64,000 nucleotides of DNA from Bacteroides acidifaciens (lineage in GTDB: Bacteria; Bacteroidota; Bacteroidia; Bacteroidales; Bacteroidaceae), in contig NZ_JANJZR010000010.1 in assembly GCF_024623065.1 (NCBI RefSeq), forward strand, positions 1 to 64,000. The letters are read 5' to 3'. Position numbers and translations under genes: made by a program. The notes beneath the pieces were generated by a model. It had not been told where the DNA came from, made no database searches, and saw nothing but the letters and a program-made list of their open reading frames with translations. Numbering within the stretch: the stretch's first letter is position 1; each line of letters begins with the position of its first letter. Of the stretch, positions 16,596 to 26,443 are shown piece by piece.

Positions 16596-18917
16596 TTACT
16601 CACTCTTAATCACTTCTGCCGGATTTTGAATGGCAGCTTTCCAAACTCTCCATACAATGCTTGAGAAAATAACAAGAAGCATTCCCGCAAATATTCCTAT
16701 ATATATCCACAAGTTTACCGGAGTCTGTTTTACATAGTTTTCAAGCCAACGTTTCATAATGACATATCCTAATGGAAAAGCAATGCATGATGCCATAACA
16801 AGTAATAGCAAGTATTCTTTAAAGAATAAGTTCAGAATCAGCCTTGCGCTGGCACCATTTACTTTACGGATGGCTATTTCTTTACGACGTTGCTGACAGG
16901 ATAAAGTTACTAACGAAAATATACCGAATACTGCAATTATTATACAAATAGCGGAAACTACACTTAACAGCTTACACAATGTTCTCTCTGATTTCATATA
17001 AGCGTCATAAACTTCTTCCATATTAGACAACATCAATTCTGCATTCGGATTAACTTTATTCACTTCTGCTTTTATCTTTTCAGACACAATGTCCCAAGTT
17101 CCTTCCTTCACTTTGAAAATAATACCTCCTCTGTCTCTACTATCCGGTAAATGAAACATGGCAGGAGCTACCGGATGTATTGGAGCGTTATATGAAATAT
17201 TTTTAATGACACCTTTCACTATATATTGCTTTCCTAATTTACCTATTTTCTTTCCTATCGGTTGTGTCCATCCTAAAGCTTTCACAGCAGCCTCATTTAT
17301 AACAACCATATCTTTTCCATCCTTTTCATCCAACATATTTCCGTCCAATACCTCAACTCCAAAGAAATCGGCATACTCCTGATTAATCGTTTCATCTTCC
17401 AGTTCAATATATTGTTCACTATCAGTATTTTTTCCGTCCCATTCTTTTAATCTATATGTTGAATAGTACATCTTGGGAATAGGTGTATGAAAACCATTCA
17501 AACATTCTGCTATTTCAGGTATCTGATTCACTACTTCTTTGAAAGGGATATTTTCAGAGCAATAAACTACTGCCCCCACATTATGCCGCTCTATTCCAAG
17601 TTCCCTAGTATTCAATAGAAAATGAAGTTGCATCATCATTACCAAAGTACAAAACACAAAGCCTAAGCTGATAAATAGCTGAAAAAAAATACTGATTTTA
17701 TAAAACCATCCTGAGAGATGTGTATTTGACTTCTTGCTTATATTATTAAGTAGAGTTCGCCTACTGATATATTGTATAAGCAGAGATGCAAAACCAACTG
17801 TCACGGCAACCAATGATAAGATATAAACAAATACTTCAATATAAAAGAATGAAGTGCTTTCATCAATTTGTGACAAACGTTTGAAAGTGGGCAAAATTAA
17901 CTCTATCAACACCAAACCTACTCCTGAAGATAGAAGCAGTAATAAGACTAGTTCTGTGAGAAGTAGGGTAAGTAAACCTCTATTTGATGAACCATTAACC
18001 TTTCTCAACGCCAACTCACGTCTACGCATCCGGATACGAGTCACCAGCATTGTTAAATAATTGCATATTCCACAAATGATGACCAAACCACTAATACAAG
18101 CAAAAAGACGAATATGATCCAACTTCACATTTACATCTTCTCTTGGATGAGTACTCCGCAGTGTCGATAATAGGGCAATAGGCGTAGAGATTGGATATTT
18201 ATGGCCTTCTTGTTGCACTTCATGTTCTGATAATCTTTGTTGTAATGCTTTCATATCACAGTTGGGATAAGTGCGAAAAAGCGTTTGACATCGTTGGCGT
18301 CCCCAATTAGGGCTTGCATCATAAAATGGTAACAATATATCGAAAGAAAACAAAGAATGCCCTTCCCATGACTTTACAATTGCGACAATTGTTTTTTCTT
18401 CATTATTTTCTTCGAAAATCAAGTGTTTACCTATCGGAGATTCTTTTCCAAATATTCGTTCTGCCGTATTTTCAGTTATAGCAATTTCATCCTTTTTTAG
18501 CTGTAAATGATTATCTCCGTCCAATACCTTAATATTGAACATTGAAATGAAACTTGAATCTACTTCTATCCGCCGTACCGAAAACTCGGTATCCTCATTC
18601 TTAATCTTTTTTTCATCCCAATCATAATAGATACAACATACTTTCTCCACCTCAGGACAGTTCTTTGCCAAATAATCAGCTAAAAAGCTAGATGAATTAT
18701 AGTTAAATCCGTCTCCATAAAGACGAAAGCTACTGCCTGCCAAATAAATACGATCGGCCCCCTCATGAAAATCGTCATAAGTCATTTCATAACGAATCCA
18801 CAAAGCAGACAGCGCAAAACAAGTAAATCCGACTGCCAATCCGATGATACTGACAAGACTTTGTGTCTTATACTTCATCAGATTGCGAAAGGCTACTTTA
18901 AGATAGTGTTTTATCAT
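16596..18917 (-). CDS. ABC transporter permease (MacB/FtsX type)
   Basis: This 773-residue permease carries two MacB periplasmic core/FtsX units in tandem, each with the RRKE(L/I)A(L/I)RKVNG coupling motif (near residues 295 and 685). An N-terminal segment LVSIIGLAVGFTCFALSALW anchors it. The family exports peptides, lipoproteins or antimicrobials by a periplasmic mechanism, using a separate ATPase. It is the second of three permease genes in the efflux operon and sits 34 bp after the ATPase gene. The substrate is not evident. Confidence 0.9.
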   Translation of the reverse strand: MIKHYLKVAFRNLMKYKTQSLVSIIGLAVGFTCFALSALWIRYEMTYDDFHEGADRIYLAGSSFRLYGDGFNYNSSSFLADYLAKNCPEVEKVCCIYYDWDEKKIKNEDTEFSVRRIEVDSSFISMFNIKVLDGDNHLQLKKDEIAITENTAERIFGKESPIGKHLIFEENNEEKTIVAIVKSWEGHSLFSFDILLPFYDASPNWGRQRCQTLFRTYPNCDMKALQQRLSEHEVQQEGHKYPISTPIALLSTLRSTHPREDVNVKLDHIRLFACISGLVIICGICNYLTMLVTRIRMRRRELALRKVNGSSNRGLLTLLLTELVLLLLLSSGVGLVLIELILPTFKRLSQIDESTSFFYIEVFVYILSLVAVTVGFASLLIQYISRRTLLNNISKKSNTHLSGWFYKISIFFQLFISLGFVFCTLVMMMQLHFLLNTRELGIERHNVGAVVYCSENIPFKEVVNQIPEIAECLNGFHTPIPKMYYSTYRLKEWDGKNTDSEQYIELEDETINQEYADFFGVEVLDGNMLDEKDGKDMVVINEAAVKALGWTQPIGKKIGKLGKQYIVKGVIKNISYNAPIHPVAPAMFHLPDSRDRGGIIFKVKEGTWDIVSEKIKAEVNKVNPNAELMLSNMEEVYDAYMKSERTLCKLLSVVSAICIIIAVFGIFSLVTLSCQQRRKEIAIRKVNGASARLILNLFFKEYLLLLVMASCIAFPLGYVIMKRWLENYVKQTPVNLWIYIGIFAGMLLVIFSSIVWRVWKAAIQNPAEVIKSE

Positions 18918-18951
18918 GATACCTCATTTATAGTTGCTTGATGCAACGTAC

Positions 18952-19626
18952 TTACATGCTTACTTCCGTTACCACCTGACCGTCAAACAAGTTGATGATG
19001 CGATTGGCATAGCCGGCGTCATGTTGCGAATGGGTTACCATGACAATTGTTGTCCCCTCTCTATTCAGTTCACTCAACAACCCCATGACTTCCTTACCAT
19101 TTTTGGAGTCCAAATTACCAGTCGGTTCATCGGCAAGAATCAGTTTAGGATTGGCGACTACTGCACGGGCAATAGCAACACGTTGTTGCTGACCTCCGGA
19201 AAGTTGTTGAGGAAAATGCTTGCTACGATGAGTAATAGCCATTCTCTCCATCGCTGTCTCAACCCTTTTTTTCCGTTCGGATGCCGAGATTCCCATATAA
19301 AGTAAAGGCAGTTCAATGTTTTCATACACATTCAGTTCATCTATCAGATTGAAACTCTGAAATACAAAACCAATGACTCCTTTACGGAGATTTGTACGCT
19401 GCGATTCCGTATATTTCGAAACTTCCGTACCATTCAGATAATACTCCCCTCCCGTCGGGTTATCCAAAAGCCCTAAAATATTAAGCAATGTGGATTTTCC
19501 ACAACCGGAAGGCCCCATAATGGCTACAAACTCACCTTGCTTCACCTCGATGCTGACATTATTCAGCGCCCAAGTTTCCACTTCTTCTGTCTTGAAAATC
19601 TTCTGTAAGTTTACTGTCTTAATCAT
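18952..19626 (-). CDS. ABC transporter ATP-binding protein (MacB/LolD type)
   Basis: This 224-residue ATPase has Walker A GPSGCGKST near residue 39, signature LSGGQQQRVAIARA near 142, Walker B LILADEPTGNLD near 163 and a switch histidine in MVTHSQHD. The LDNPTGGEYYLNG insert is typical of the MacB/LolD group. It should power the FtsX-type permeases encoded on both sides. It is full length with no odd residues. Confidence 0.93.
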   Translation of the reverse strand: MIKTVNLQKIFKTEEVETWALNNVSIEVKQGEFVAIMGPSGCGKSTLLNILGLLDNPTGGEYYLNGTEVSKYTESQRTNLRKGVIGFVFQSFNLIDELNVYENIELPLLYMGISASERKKRVETAMERMAITHRSKHFPQQLSGGQQQRVAIARAVVANPKLILADEPTGNLDSKNGKEVMGLLSELNREGTTIVMVTHSQHDAGYANRIINLFDGQVVTEVSM

Positions 19627-19665
19627 GATCGTAAATTTATATTGTTCGTAAATTATATCATTCTT

Positions 19666-22062
19666 TTATTCATTCTTGATAGACTCCACCGGATTGATTC
19701 TTGCAATCCTCATGATACGAAACCAGATAGTCAATGCCGTTACCATGGCAACAGACAGAAAAATTCCTGTCCAAAACCAGCATCCGCAGTTAAAGAATAC
19801 TGTATATATTTGTTTCCACCACTGCAACACCATGTACACCAACGGAAAGGATATAATGGCAGTAACCACCAACAAAGCTATATACAAACGGGCAAATAAC
19901 CAGATTATATGCCTGATTCCGGCTCCATTTACCTTACGGACAGCAACTTCTTTCTGCCTGCGTTCGGTGTCGAGAGTAATGCTGGAATATACACCCAACA
20001 ATGTAATAATGATACTGACCATTGCGAAAAACAAAATAATATCTTTCAGGATATATTCCATAGCCTGCATCTCATAAAGGTCATCCTGAAATGTGCGTAC
20101 CTGACAGGGAATATTTTCCGGCAACATCTCCTGACGGATCCTTTCAATCCACTTCACTACTTCCTTTTGTTGCTGAGGATAGCATTTCACATAACAATGT
20201 CCTACATATACGGATGGATCATAGAGTATAAAAGCGTAACCGCCGCTATGATTATGAATATCGGTCTGAAAAGGGGCACAAACTCCGCATACAGTATAAT
20301 CATTGTTCTGGTCATAGAAATTCATCCCGATCACATTCTTCTTTTGCTTGTTCTGCCATACCTCATCCATGACAAGATCCTGTTTTGTCAGGATAGTCCT
20401 ACCTTCCTTTACCGGAATATTCATAAAAGTAAAAAAGTTCAGCGGCACACACATAATATCAATATCAGTCCAGGAATTATCATTCCCTTTTTCGGTCATC
20501 AGCAGATTGCCGGACACTCCCTGCGTATAAGCGATATCTGACAACAGAATATCCTTCACCCCTGCATGTTGTTTGAAACGTTCTACCATGTCCAGCTTTT
20601 CTTCGTTTTTCATGAACGGATAATCTAGCGGGATACTCAGAATTGCCTCTTTCTCTTTCTGGCTTAATGTATGGAACAGTGTTTTGGTTGTTGTTTCCGA
20701 TTGCAAGAATAACGCAACGGTGAATGATACAAATATCCAGCAGATAAAGAACTGAATACCTAACATAAAGTTACGTCCCCATTGTTTTCTGCGACGCTTG
20801 TTGCCCCCATGCATTCCGTCCTGTATTGAAATCCTGCGGATACGGACAGATACAAACATACAGATGACAGCACAAAGCAGAATGAGAAAAATGATATATT
20901 GCAAAGCGTGTTTCAAAAGGACGGCAGGAGGAAAAGTCATCGTAATACCCGACAGGGAAAAATCCATCCTGTCGCCAATCAACTCTATTCCCCATACAAC
21001 CAGAAAGGAAGAAGCAACTATGACAATCAGTGACTGTACAAACAGCAGACAGAATTGTTGACTCCAATTACATCCGGCCATTTTCATAATACTGTATTCC
21101 TTAGTGCGATTGAGAAAAGAACCGATAAGAAAATGGAAGAAATTGACAAGTCCGACCAGCAGTATTAATGTACCGACTATTCCGGTCGCCCACCCCAGGA
21201 CAAAAGCGCCTTTTTTTTGACTCCGGTCGCCAATGTAATTCGCTACAACCGAATATGCCTGATTATACATGGTATAACTATAATTGCGCTTCGAAAATTG
21301 TTGTTCCAGTGCGGCTATATCCGCATGAGGAGAAAGCAGGACATACGTTAAGGCTCCTGTCATGTCATGACGCTTCGGGCTTTGAAAAAGCCCTTCGCTA
21401 TCATTTAACACCATAGCATCAGTATGTGTCATAAAGCTGAAACCATTGTTCAACGGAATATCCTCCATTACTACCTGGACAGTGTACACAATACCTCCTG
21501 TTTTCGGAGTACTTTCAGGCGAAGTATGGAGTCGTCTCATCAACGTCAGATGCTTGCCGATAGCAGTTTCAATCTTACCGAATATCTTTATGGCGGTAGA
21601 TTCACTCAAAATGACAGCATTAGGCGTCCGGCTGGCCGTCTCCCAATTTCCCGCCAGTATCCGGGGAGTGAATACCTTATTATATAACGTATCTATTTCT
21701 ATCGTCTCAAGTTCATAAGGCAGTGATTTCTCTTCTGAAATCCCGGCAAGAAAAGAACGTTCACGGGAATATGCCATACAGGAGATTGCTTCCACCTCTC
21801 CCATCGCCCATGTACGGAGTTCTTCGGACAAAGCCACCTGCGTGCCGGAAAAACAAGTGCCGGTCTGGTCATCATAAAGATTCAGTTCCACAATGCGGGT
21901 GTAATTACTGAAACAATGATTGGTCGTTTCAACAAAACGGCTGCAATACATACATATACAGAAACATAGCAATCCTACTGCAAGACCGATGATAGAGATT
22001 ATATTTTGTGTCTTGTATTTCAACAGGTTTCTGAATGCAACTTTCAAATAATGTTTTATCAT
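19666..22062 (-). CDS. ABC transporter permease (MacB/FtsX type)
   Basis: This 798-residue permease has the same two-unit layout as its neighbour: MIKHYLKVAFRNLLKYKTQN at the start, an extracytoplasmic core, FtsX membrane groups, and the second coupling motif RRQKEVAVRKVNGAG near residue 720. The first coupling motif is weaker (RTKEYSIMKMAGC). It lies between the adaptor and ATPase genes. The two full-length permeases may form a heterodimer, with a single ATPase gene serving both. Confidence 0.9.
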   Translation of the reverse strand: MIKHYLKVAFRNLLKYKTQNIISIIGLAVGLLCFCICMYCSRFVETTNHCFSNYTRIVELNLYDDQTGTCFSGTQVALSEELRTWAMGEVEAISCMAYSRERSFLAGISEEKSLPYELETIEIDTLYNKVFTPRILAGNWETASRTPNAVILSESTAIKIFGKIETAIGKHLTLMRRLHTSPESTPKTGGIVYTVQVVMEDIPLNNGFSFMTHTDAMVLNDSEGLFQSPKRHDMTGALTYVLLSPHADIAALEQQFSKRNYSYTMYNQAYSVVANYIGDRSQKKGAFVLGWATGIVGTLILLVGLVNFFHFLIGSFLNRTKEYSIMKMAGCNWSQQFCLLFVQSLIVIVASSFLVVWGIELIGDRMDFSLSGITMTFPPAVLLKHALQYIIFLILLCAVICMFVSVRIRRISIQDGMHGGNKRRRKQWGRNFMLGIQFFICWIFVSFTVALFLQSETTTKTLFHTLSQKEKEAILSIPLDYPFMKNEEKLDMVERFKQHAGVKDILLSDIAYTQGVSGNLLMTEKGNDNSWTDIDIMCVPLNFFTFMNIPVKEGRTILTKQDLVMDEVWQNKQKKNVIGMNFYDQNNDYTVCGVCAPFQTDIHNHSGGYAFILYDPSVYVGHCYVKCYPQQQKEVVKWIERIRQEMLPENIPCQVRTFQDDLYEMQAMEYILKDIILFFAMVSIIITLLGVYSSITLDTERRQKEVAVRKVNGAGIRHIIWLFARLYIALLVVTAIISFPLVYMVLQWWKQIYTVFFNCGCWFWTGIFLSVAMVTALTIWFRIMRIARINPVESIKNE

Positions 22063-22083
22063 AATGTTTTTACTGTTAACTCT

Positions 22084-23334
22084 TTAATCCAATATCAATT
22101 CTTCCACATCGCCAAAGGTATCATATCCCGTCGTAATTACCCAATCTCCGGGCTGCAAACCTTCTGTAATTTCATACTGCTGCGGATTTTGGCGGCCGAT
22201 AGATAAAGGAACGCGGACAGCTTTTGTTTTTGAAGCATTCACTTTATAAATCCATTGCCCTCCCGTAGCCTGATAGAAATTACCGCGTGGGATAACAAGC
22301 GCCTGTTCCGGTTGCCCCAATTCTATCTGCACACGAAAACTCTTGCCCACTCTTACGTTATCAGGCATATCACCTGTAAAAACAAGATCGACATCAAACA
22401 TACGGTCTTTCACTTCGGGGACTACTTTCGTTATTTTCAACGGGTATTTCTTTCCCTGATAATTGATAGTGGCAGGCAATCCGGTAGTAATCCGGTCAAT
22501 ATAATATTCACTGAGCGAAGTATGGATCTTATATTGGTCAAGCACCTTTATTTCAGCTATGCTTTCACCGGAAGAGACTTGTTGCCCGGGAGTAACCTTT
22601 ACAAAGCTAAGCTGTCCTTTTATCGGAGCTGTTACCACCAAATTATTCAAGCGTTCATGAGCGCGTTCATATTTCTTCCGTTCCCTTTCCCGGTCGTTAC
22701 GAATCAACTCTTTACGAATCATTGTTACAGCAGAATCATGCCGCAGGCTCTCCTGTTGCAAAGCTGCATTCTTCTGTTTGTAATTATACTCATCTTCAGC
22801 CACTTGCAGTTGAGCCTTGCTCTTTACCCCCATCTGATACTCTTCACGGTCAAGGGCAATGCTTTTTTTCAGACGTTCAAGCTCATAATTATTTGTCAGA
22901 GCCTGCTGTTTCAGATTCAGACTCTTTTGCTCCATTTCAATCTCCTGCTCCTGATAGGTAATCATTTGCTTTTCCCATTCGTCACGCTGGTCTTCGATGT
23001 TACGAAGCAAGTCCGGATTGGAAAGAACAAGAATCGTATCACCTTGCTGAAGCAAACTGCCTTCTTCTCCCACTATCTTTTCTACACTTCCCGCTTCGCG
23101 GGTATTGACCTTGATAGTCAATATGGGTTGAACCAATCCTTCCACATCTACATATTCCATGAAGTCAGCATCTACCACTTCCGCTATCTGGATATTCCCG
23201 ACATCAACACGTAGTTTTCTGGGACCTGATGAAAGGATGATTACATAAATCAGAAAGGAGAGAAACAAAAGTCCCCCTATCAGATAATATCTATAACGAA
23301 TGTACCACGGCTTCTTTTCTAATTTTATATCCAT
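22084..23334 (-). CDS. HlyD-family periplasmic adaptor
   Basis: This 416-residue membrane-fusion protein has a short cytoplasmic start, one membrane segment (YLIGGLLFLSFLIYVIIL), a biotinyl-lipoyl-like beta domain, a long alpha hairpin (residues ~110-215, rich in Q, E, K and L) and a beta-barrel half (VTPGQQVSSGESIAEIKV). It should bridge the inner-membrane permease and the TolC-like channel encoded just upstream. The spacing of about 50 bp from the TolC gene fits one transcript. Confidence 0.9.
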   Translation of the reverse strand: MDIKLEKKPWYIRYRYYLIGGLLFLSFLIYVIILSSGPRKLRVDVGNIQIAEVVDADFMEYVDVEGLVQPILTIKVNTREAGSVEKIVGEEGSLLQQGDTILVLSNPDLLRNIEDQRDEWEKQMITYQEQEIEMEQKSLNLKQQALTNNYELERLKKSIALDREEYQMGVKSKAQLQVAEDEYNYKQKNAALQQESLRHDSAVTMIRKELIRNDRERERKKYERAHERLNNLVVTAPIKGQLSFVKVTPGQQVSSGESIAEIKVLDQYKIHTSLSEYYIDRITTGLPATINYQGKKYPLKITKVVPEVKDRMFDVDLVFTGDMPDNVRVGKSFRVQIELGQPEQALVIPRGNFYQATGGQWIYKVNASKTKAVRVPLSIGRQNPQQYEITEGLQPGDWVITTGYDTFGDVEELILD

Positions 23335-23386
23335 AAGGTCATATAGTTTTTTATATTCATATCAATTACAAGAAAATCATTCAACC

Positions 23387-24859
23387 CTATTCGACGAGAA
23401 GATTATAATCCTCCGTCAGCAACCTGTTTCTCTCAAAATCATATAGCGTCATACTACGAAGTGTATAATATAAACTCCAATAGTTATATAAAGCCGATAC
23501 GTAATTACGGCGTGCGCTATCTTTTTCTGAAATAGAAGCGTTCAAATCAAGAATGGTTGATTTTCCCAATATATAAAGTTTACGGGCAACTTCATTCCTC
23601 CGTCGGGCAGTTTCATCTGTGCGGGCAGCGATACGGACACGTTGCGTTTGCAGATTAAACTGCTTCACCAGTTTGCGGACATTCAGTTCAAAATCCGTCC
23701 TGCTTTGTTCCACCTGCGTATAAACCAGATCACGGTTAGAACGGGCTACCCGTACCTGACCTTTTCCCCGTCCCCAGTCTAAAATCGGCAGGGAGATACT
23801 TAAACTTACATATTGCTGGTCTAAAAGGTTCCGATAGGCTTCCGGCAATTTGTCCGCCGTCTGTGTCAGTCCGAAACGGAGATAAATATCCGCCTTCAAA
23901 CCGGCATTGGCACGGGCTCTCGCAACAGCGCTTTCACTTTCCAGCTTTCGTCGCTTCATCGTCTGTATGTCAGGACTATTTTCATACGCCAGTGCCAGCG
24001 CCTCATTCAGATTGATGCTGAAATCCGGCACCCGGGAACTGACACGTACACGAATTTCCTTGTCTTCCTGAATACCTAGATATGAACGAAGCTCCTGCAT
24101 ACAGTTATCCATTTCAATGCGGGCATTCATACGGTTCGTTTCTTCTGTCAGACGATTAAGTTCCAGTTGCAGCATCTCATTTTCTGTTATCGTACCTATA
24201 TTATAGCGCCCTTGGGCATAGTGGTAAAGTGTATCTGCATTCGCATAATTGAACGACGCTATGTCGTAATTGCTTTGGGCGGTAGCTAAAGCAAAGAATT
24301 TATTAATCGCACTGGCTGAAACAAGTTCCAATGTCTCCACATAACTTTTCTTAGCCTCCTGATAACGTACGGGTTCTATACGCTTATCCCATTTCAGACT
24401 ATTATAGCCAAAAAGTGACTGCCGATAGCCTATCATAACAGGTGAAGTCTGCCATGAATATTTATGCTCGCTGAACAAGTCCATACGTTGGACAGATGTT
24501 TCGAGAAACAAGGAACCTCCTGTCCAGGATACGTTTTGTGAAAGATTCAAAGTCAGGTCAGTATTCAATAAGTTCTGCTCGACAAACTTAACCGAACCGT
24601 CACCCATTGTTATCTTATTAATGGCACGGTTCAAATTAGGAGCGGATGTCAAACTCAAAGTCGGTAAATAATTGGCACGATAATATTTATAATTCCAATA
24701 AGCAGAACGAAAACTATGGCGTGCCGTTTGCGCGTCGGGAGATTCCAAGCGCGCTATTCTTACGGTCTGCTCCAGTGACAGCTCCATTGTCTGATTCTGG
24801 GCAGACGATAATTCCGTCGACAGGATTCCAATGCTTATGCAGATTAATTTCAGGTTCAT
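23387..24859 (-). CDS. TolC-family outer-membrane channel
   Basis: This 490-residue outer-membrane efflux protein has a cleavable signal (IGILSTELSSAQ) and two repeated coiled-coil halves typical of TolC/OprM, with conserved LPTLSLTSAPNLN and RVARSNRDLVYTQVEQSR stretches. It is the first gene of the operon, 26 bp downstream of a sigma-54-like promoter. It gives the system an exit path through the outer membrane, so the operon encodes a complete tripartite pump apart from the damaged third permease. Confidence 0.9.
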   Translation of the reverse strand: MNLKLICISIGILSTELSSAQNQTMELSLEQTVRIARLESPDAQTARHSFRSAYWNYKYYRANYLPTLSLTSAPNLNRAINKITMGDGSVKFVEQNLLNTDLTLNLSQNVSWTGGSLFLETSVQRMDLFSEHKYSWQTSPVMIGYRQSLFGYNSLKWDKRIEPVRYQEAKKSYVETLELVSASAINKFFALATAQSNYDIASFNYANADTLYHYAQGRYNIGTITENEMLQLELNRLTEETNRMNARIEMDNCMQELRSYLGIQEDKEIRVRVSSRVPDFSINLNEALALAYENSPDIQTMKRRKLESESAVARARANAGLKADIYLRFGLTQTADKLPEAYRNLLDQQYVSLSISLPILDWGRGKGQVRVARSNRDLVYTQVEQSRTDFELNVRKLVKQFNLQTQRVRIAARTDETARRRNEVARKLYILGKSTILDLNASISEKDSARRNYVSALYNYWSLYYTLRSMTLYDFERNRLLTEDYNLLVE

Positions 24860-24885
24860 CCTTCGTTATATTTATTAATTTATTA

Positions 24886-24901
24886 TTCAAAACCTGTGCC
24901 A
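24886..24901 (-). promoter_or_regulatory. Sigma-54-type promoter of the efflux operon
   Basis: The minus strand reads TGGCACAGGTTTTGAA. The -24 part TGGCAC is perfect and the TTG of the -12 part is at the correct spacing, with GA in place of GC. It leaves a leader of about 16 nt before the TolC start. The adjacent divergent gene encodes a sigma-54 activator. Confidence 0.7.
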
Positions 24902-24957
24902 TTTATATAAATTACTATACTTCAAACAGATACGTTTATCCCTCTTCTATTATCAGC

Positions 24958-24971
24958 GTGCAAATACGCAC
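24958..24971. promoter_or_regulatory. Activator half of a twin palindrome (site 1)
   Basis: GTGCAAATACGCAC is a near-perfect palindrome about 70 bp upstream of the sigma-54 promoter. It is probably an enhancer site for the divergent response regulator. Confidence 0.6.
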
Positions 24972-24978
24972 AAAACTA

Positions 24979-24992
24979 GTGCGCAATCGCAC
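24979..24992. promoter_or_regulatory. Activator half of a twin palindrome (site 2)
   Basis: GTGCGCAATCGCAC is a perfect GTGCG/CGCAC palindrome, 21 bp centre to centre from site 1. That is two helical turns, the spacing expected for cooperative activator dimers. Confidence 0.62.
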
Positions 24993-25015
24993 ATACAACA
25001 CATGATTATTATCCA

Positions 25016-25023
25016 TATCTTTG
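25016..25023 (+). promoter_or_regulatory. -7 box of the response regulator gene
   Basis: TATCTTTG lies 43 bp upstream of the ATG and 23 bp past palindrome 2, so activator binding could also affect its own gene. Confidence 0.6.
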
Positions 25024-25066
25024 CCGATGTAATAAAAAAAAGCAATAAATCTATTCAGCAAAAGAA

Positions 25067-26443
25067 ATGAAAGAAGCAAGCAAACTGGGGAAAATACTTA
25101 TAGTAGACGATAACGAAGATGTCCTTTTCGCCCTCAACCTGTTATTGGAACCTTATGCGGAGAAAATAAAGGTAGCCACCACTCCTGACCGAATCGAACA
25201 TTTCATGACCACTTTTCAACCCGATCTTATCTTATTGGATATGAATTTCAGCCGTGACGCTATTAGTGGTCAGGAAGGATTTGAGAGCTTGGAGCAAATA
25301 CTGCAAATTGACCCGCAGGCTATTGTTATCTTTATGACCGCCTATGCAGATACAGACAAAGCAGTGCGGGCTATCAAAGCCGGCGCAACAGATTTTATTC
25401 CCAAACCGTGGAAAAAAGAAAAACTACTGGCCACACTCACTTCCGGAATGCGGTTGCGCCAGTCACAACGAGAAGTGAATATCTTAAAAGAGCAGATAGA
25501 AGTACTTAGCGGTCAAAACACATCGGAAGGAGACATTATCGGAGAATCTCCTGCCATGCAGGAAGTTTTCACTACAATAAACAAACTAAGTTGTACAGAT
25601 GCCAATATCCTGATTCTAGGAGAAAACGGAACAGGAAAAGACGTGATTGCTCATTTCTTATATCGCTGTTCTCCCCGATACGGCAAGCCTTTTGTCACCA
25701 TTGACTTGGGAAGTATCCCCGAACAATTGTTCGAAAGCGAACTGTTCGGATTTGAAAAAGGGGCTTTCACCGACGCTAAAAAATCAAAAGCCGGGCGAAT
25801 GGAAGTTGCCACCAACGGAACTCTGTTTTTGGATGAAATCGGCAATCTTTCACTTCCCATGCAATCGAAACTATTGACTGCTATCGAAAAGCGACAAATC
25901 AACCGTTTAGGCAGTACACAAGCCGTTCCTATTGACGTCCGCCTGATTTGTGCCACAAATGCGGATATTCGCCAATTAGTGGATGAAGGAAACTTCCGGC
26001 AGGACTTGCTCTATCGTATCAATACCATTGAAATACATATCCCGCCGCTCCGCGAACGTGGTAATGATATTATTCTACTGGCCGAACACTTCCTGCAACG
26101 GTATGCACGTAAATACAAAAAGGATATGCGCGGCCTGACCCGGGAAGCCAAAAACAAACTATTAAAGTATGCCTGGCCCGGAAATGTGCGGGAATTGCAG
26201 CATACGATAGAACGCGCTGTCATATTAGGAGACGGCTCTTTATTAAAACCTGAAAACTTTCTGTTCCATGCCGCTCCTAAACAAAGGAAGGAAGAAGAAA
26301 CGATATTAAATTTGGAACAACTGGAACGCCAGACCATTGAAAAAGCAATGAAACTTAGCGAGGGAAATATTTCCCGTGCCGCCGAATATCTGGGCATAAC
26401 CCGCTTTGCCTTATATCGTAAACTTGAAAAACTAGGCTTATGA
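25067..26443 (+). CDS. Sigma-54-dependent response regulator (NtrC type)
   Basis: This 458-residue activator has three parts. The receiver domain (residues ~8-125) has a phospho-acceptor Asp in LILLDMNF, a switch Thr in FMTAYAD and a Lys in IPKPWK. The AAA+ domain (~160-395) has Walker A GENGTGKD and Walker B GTLFLDEIGN. The Fis-type helix-turn-helix ends the protein (ISRAAEYLGITRFALYRKLEK). The sigma-54 contact loop reads GAFTDA where GAFTGA is canonical. It should remodel RNA polymerase at the divergent efflux promoter. Confidence 0.93.
   Translation: MKEASKLGKILIVDDNEDVLFALNLLLEPYAEKIKVATTPDRIEHFMTTFQPDLILLDMNFSRDAISGQEGFESLEQILQIDPQAIVIFMTAYADTDKAVRAIKAGATDFIPKPWKKEKLLATLTSGMRLRQSQREVNILKEQIEVLSGQNTSEGDIIGESPAMQEVFTTINKLSCTDANILILGENGTGKDVIAHFLYRCSPRYGKPFVTIDLGSIPEQLFESELFGFEKGAFTDAKKSKAGRMEVATNGTLFLDEIGNLSLPMQSKLLTAIEKRQINRLGSTQAVPIDVRLICATNADIRQLVDEGNFRQDLLYRINTIEIHIPPLRERGNDIILLAEHFLQRYARKYKKDMRGLTREAKNKLLKYAWPGNVRELQHTIERAVILGDGSLLKPENFLFHAAPKQRKEEETILNLEQLERQTIEKAMKLSEGNISRAAEYLGITRFALYRKLEKLGL

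Noticed and set aside
19909-20541. 210-aa plus-strand ORF
   Set aside because: It is antisense to the 798-aa permease and has no recognisable domain.
22255-23214. 319-aa plus-strand ORF
   Set aside because: It lies wholly antisense to the HlyD-family adaptor, which has clear domains. The composition is hydrophobic and shadow-like, with no family motif.
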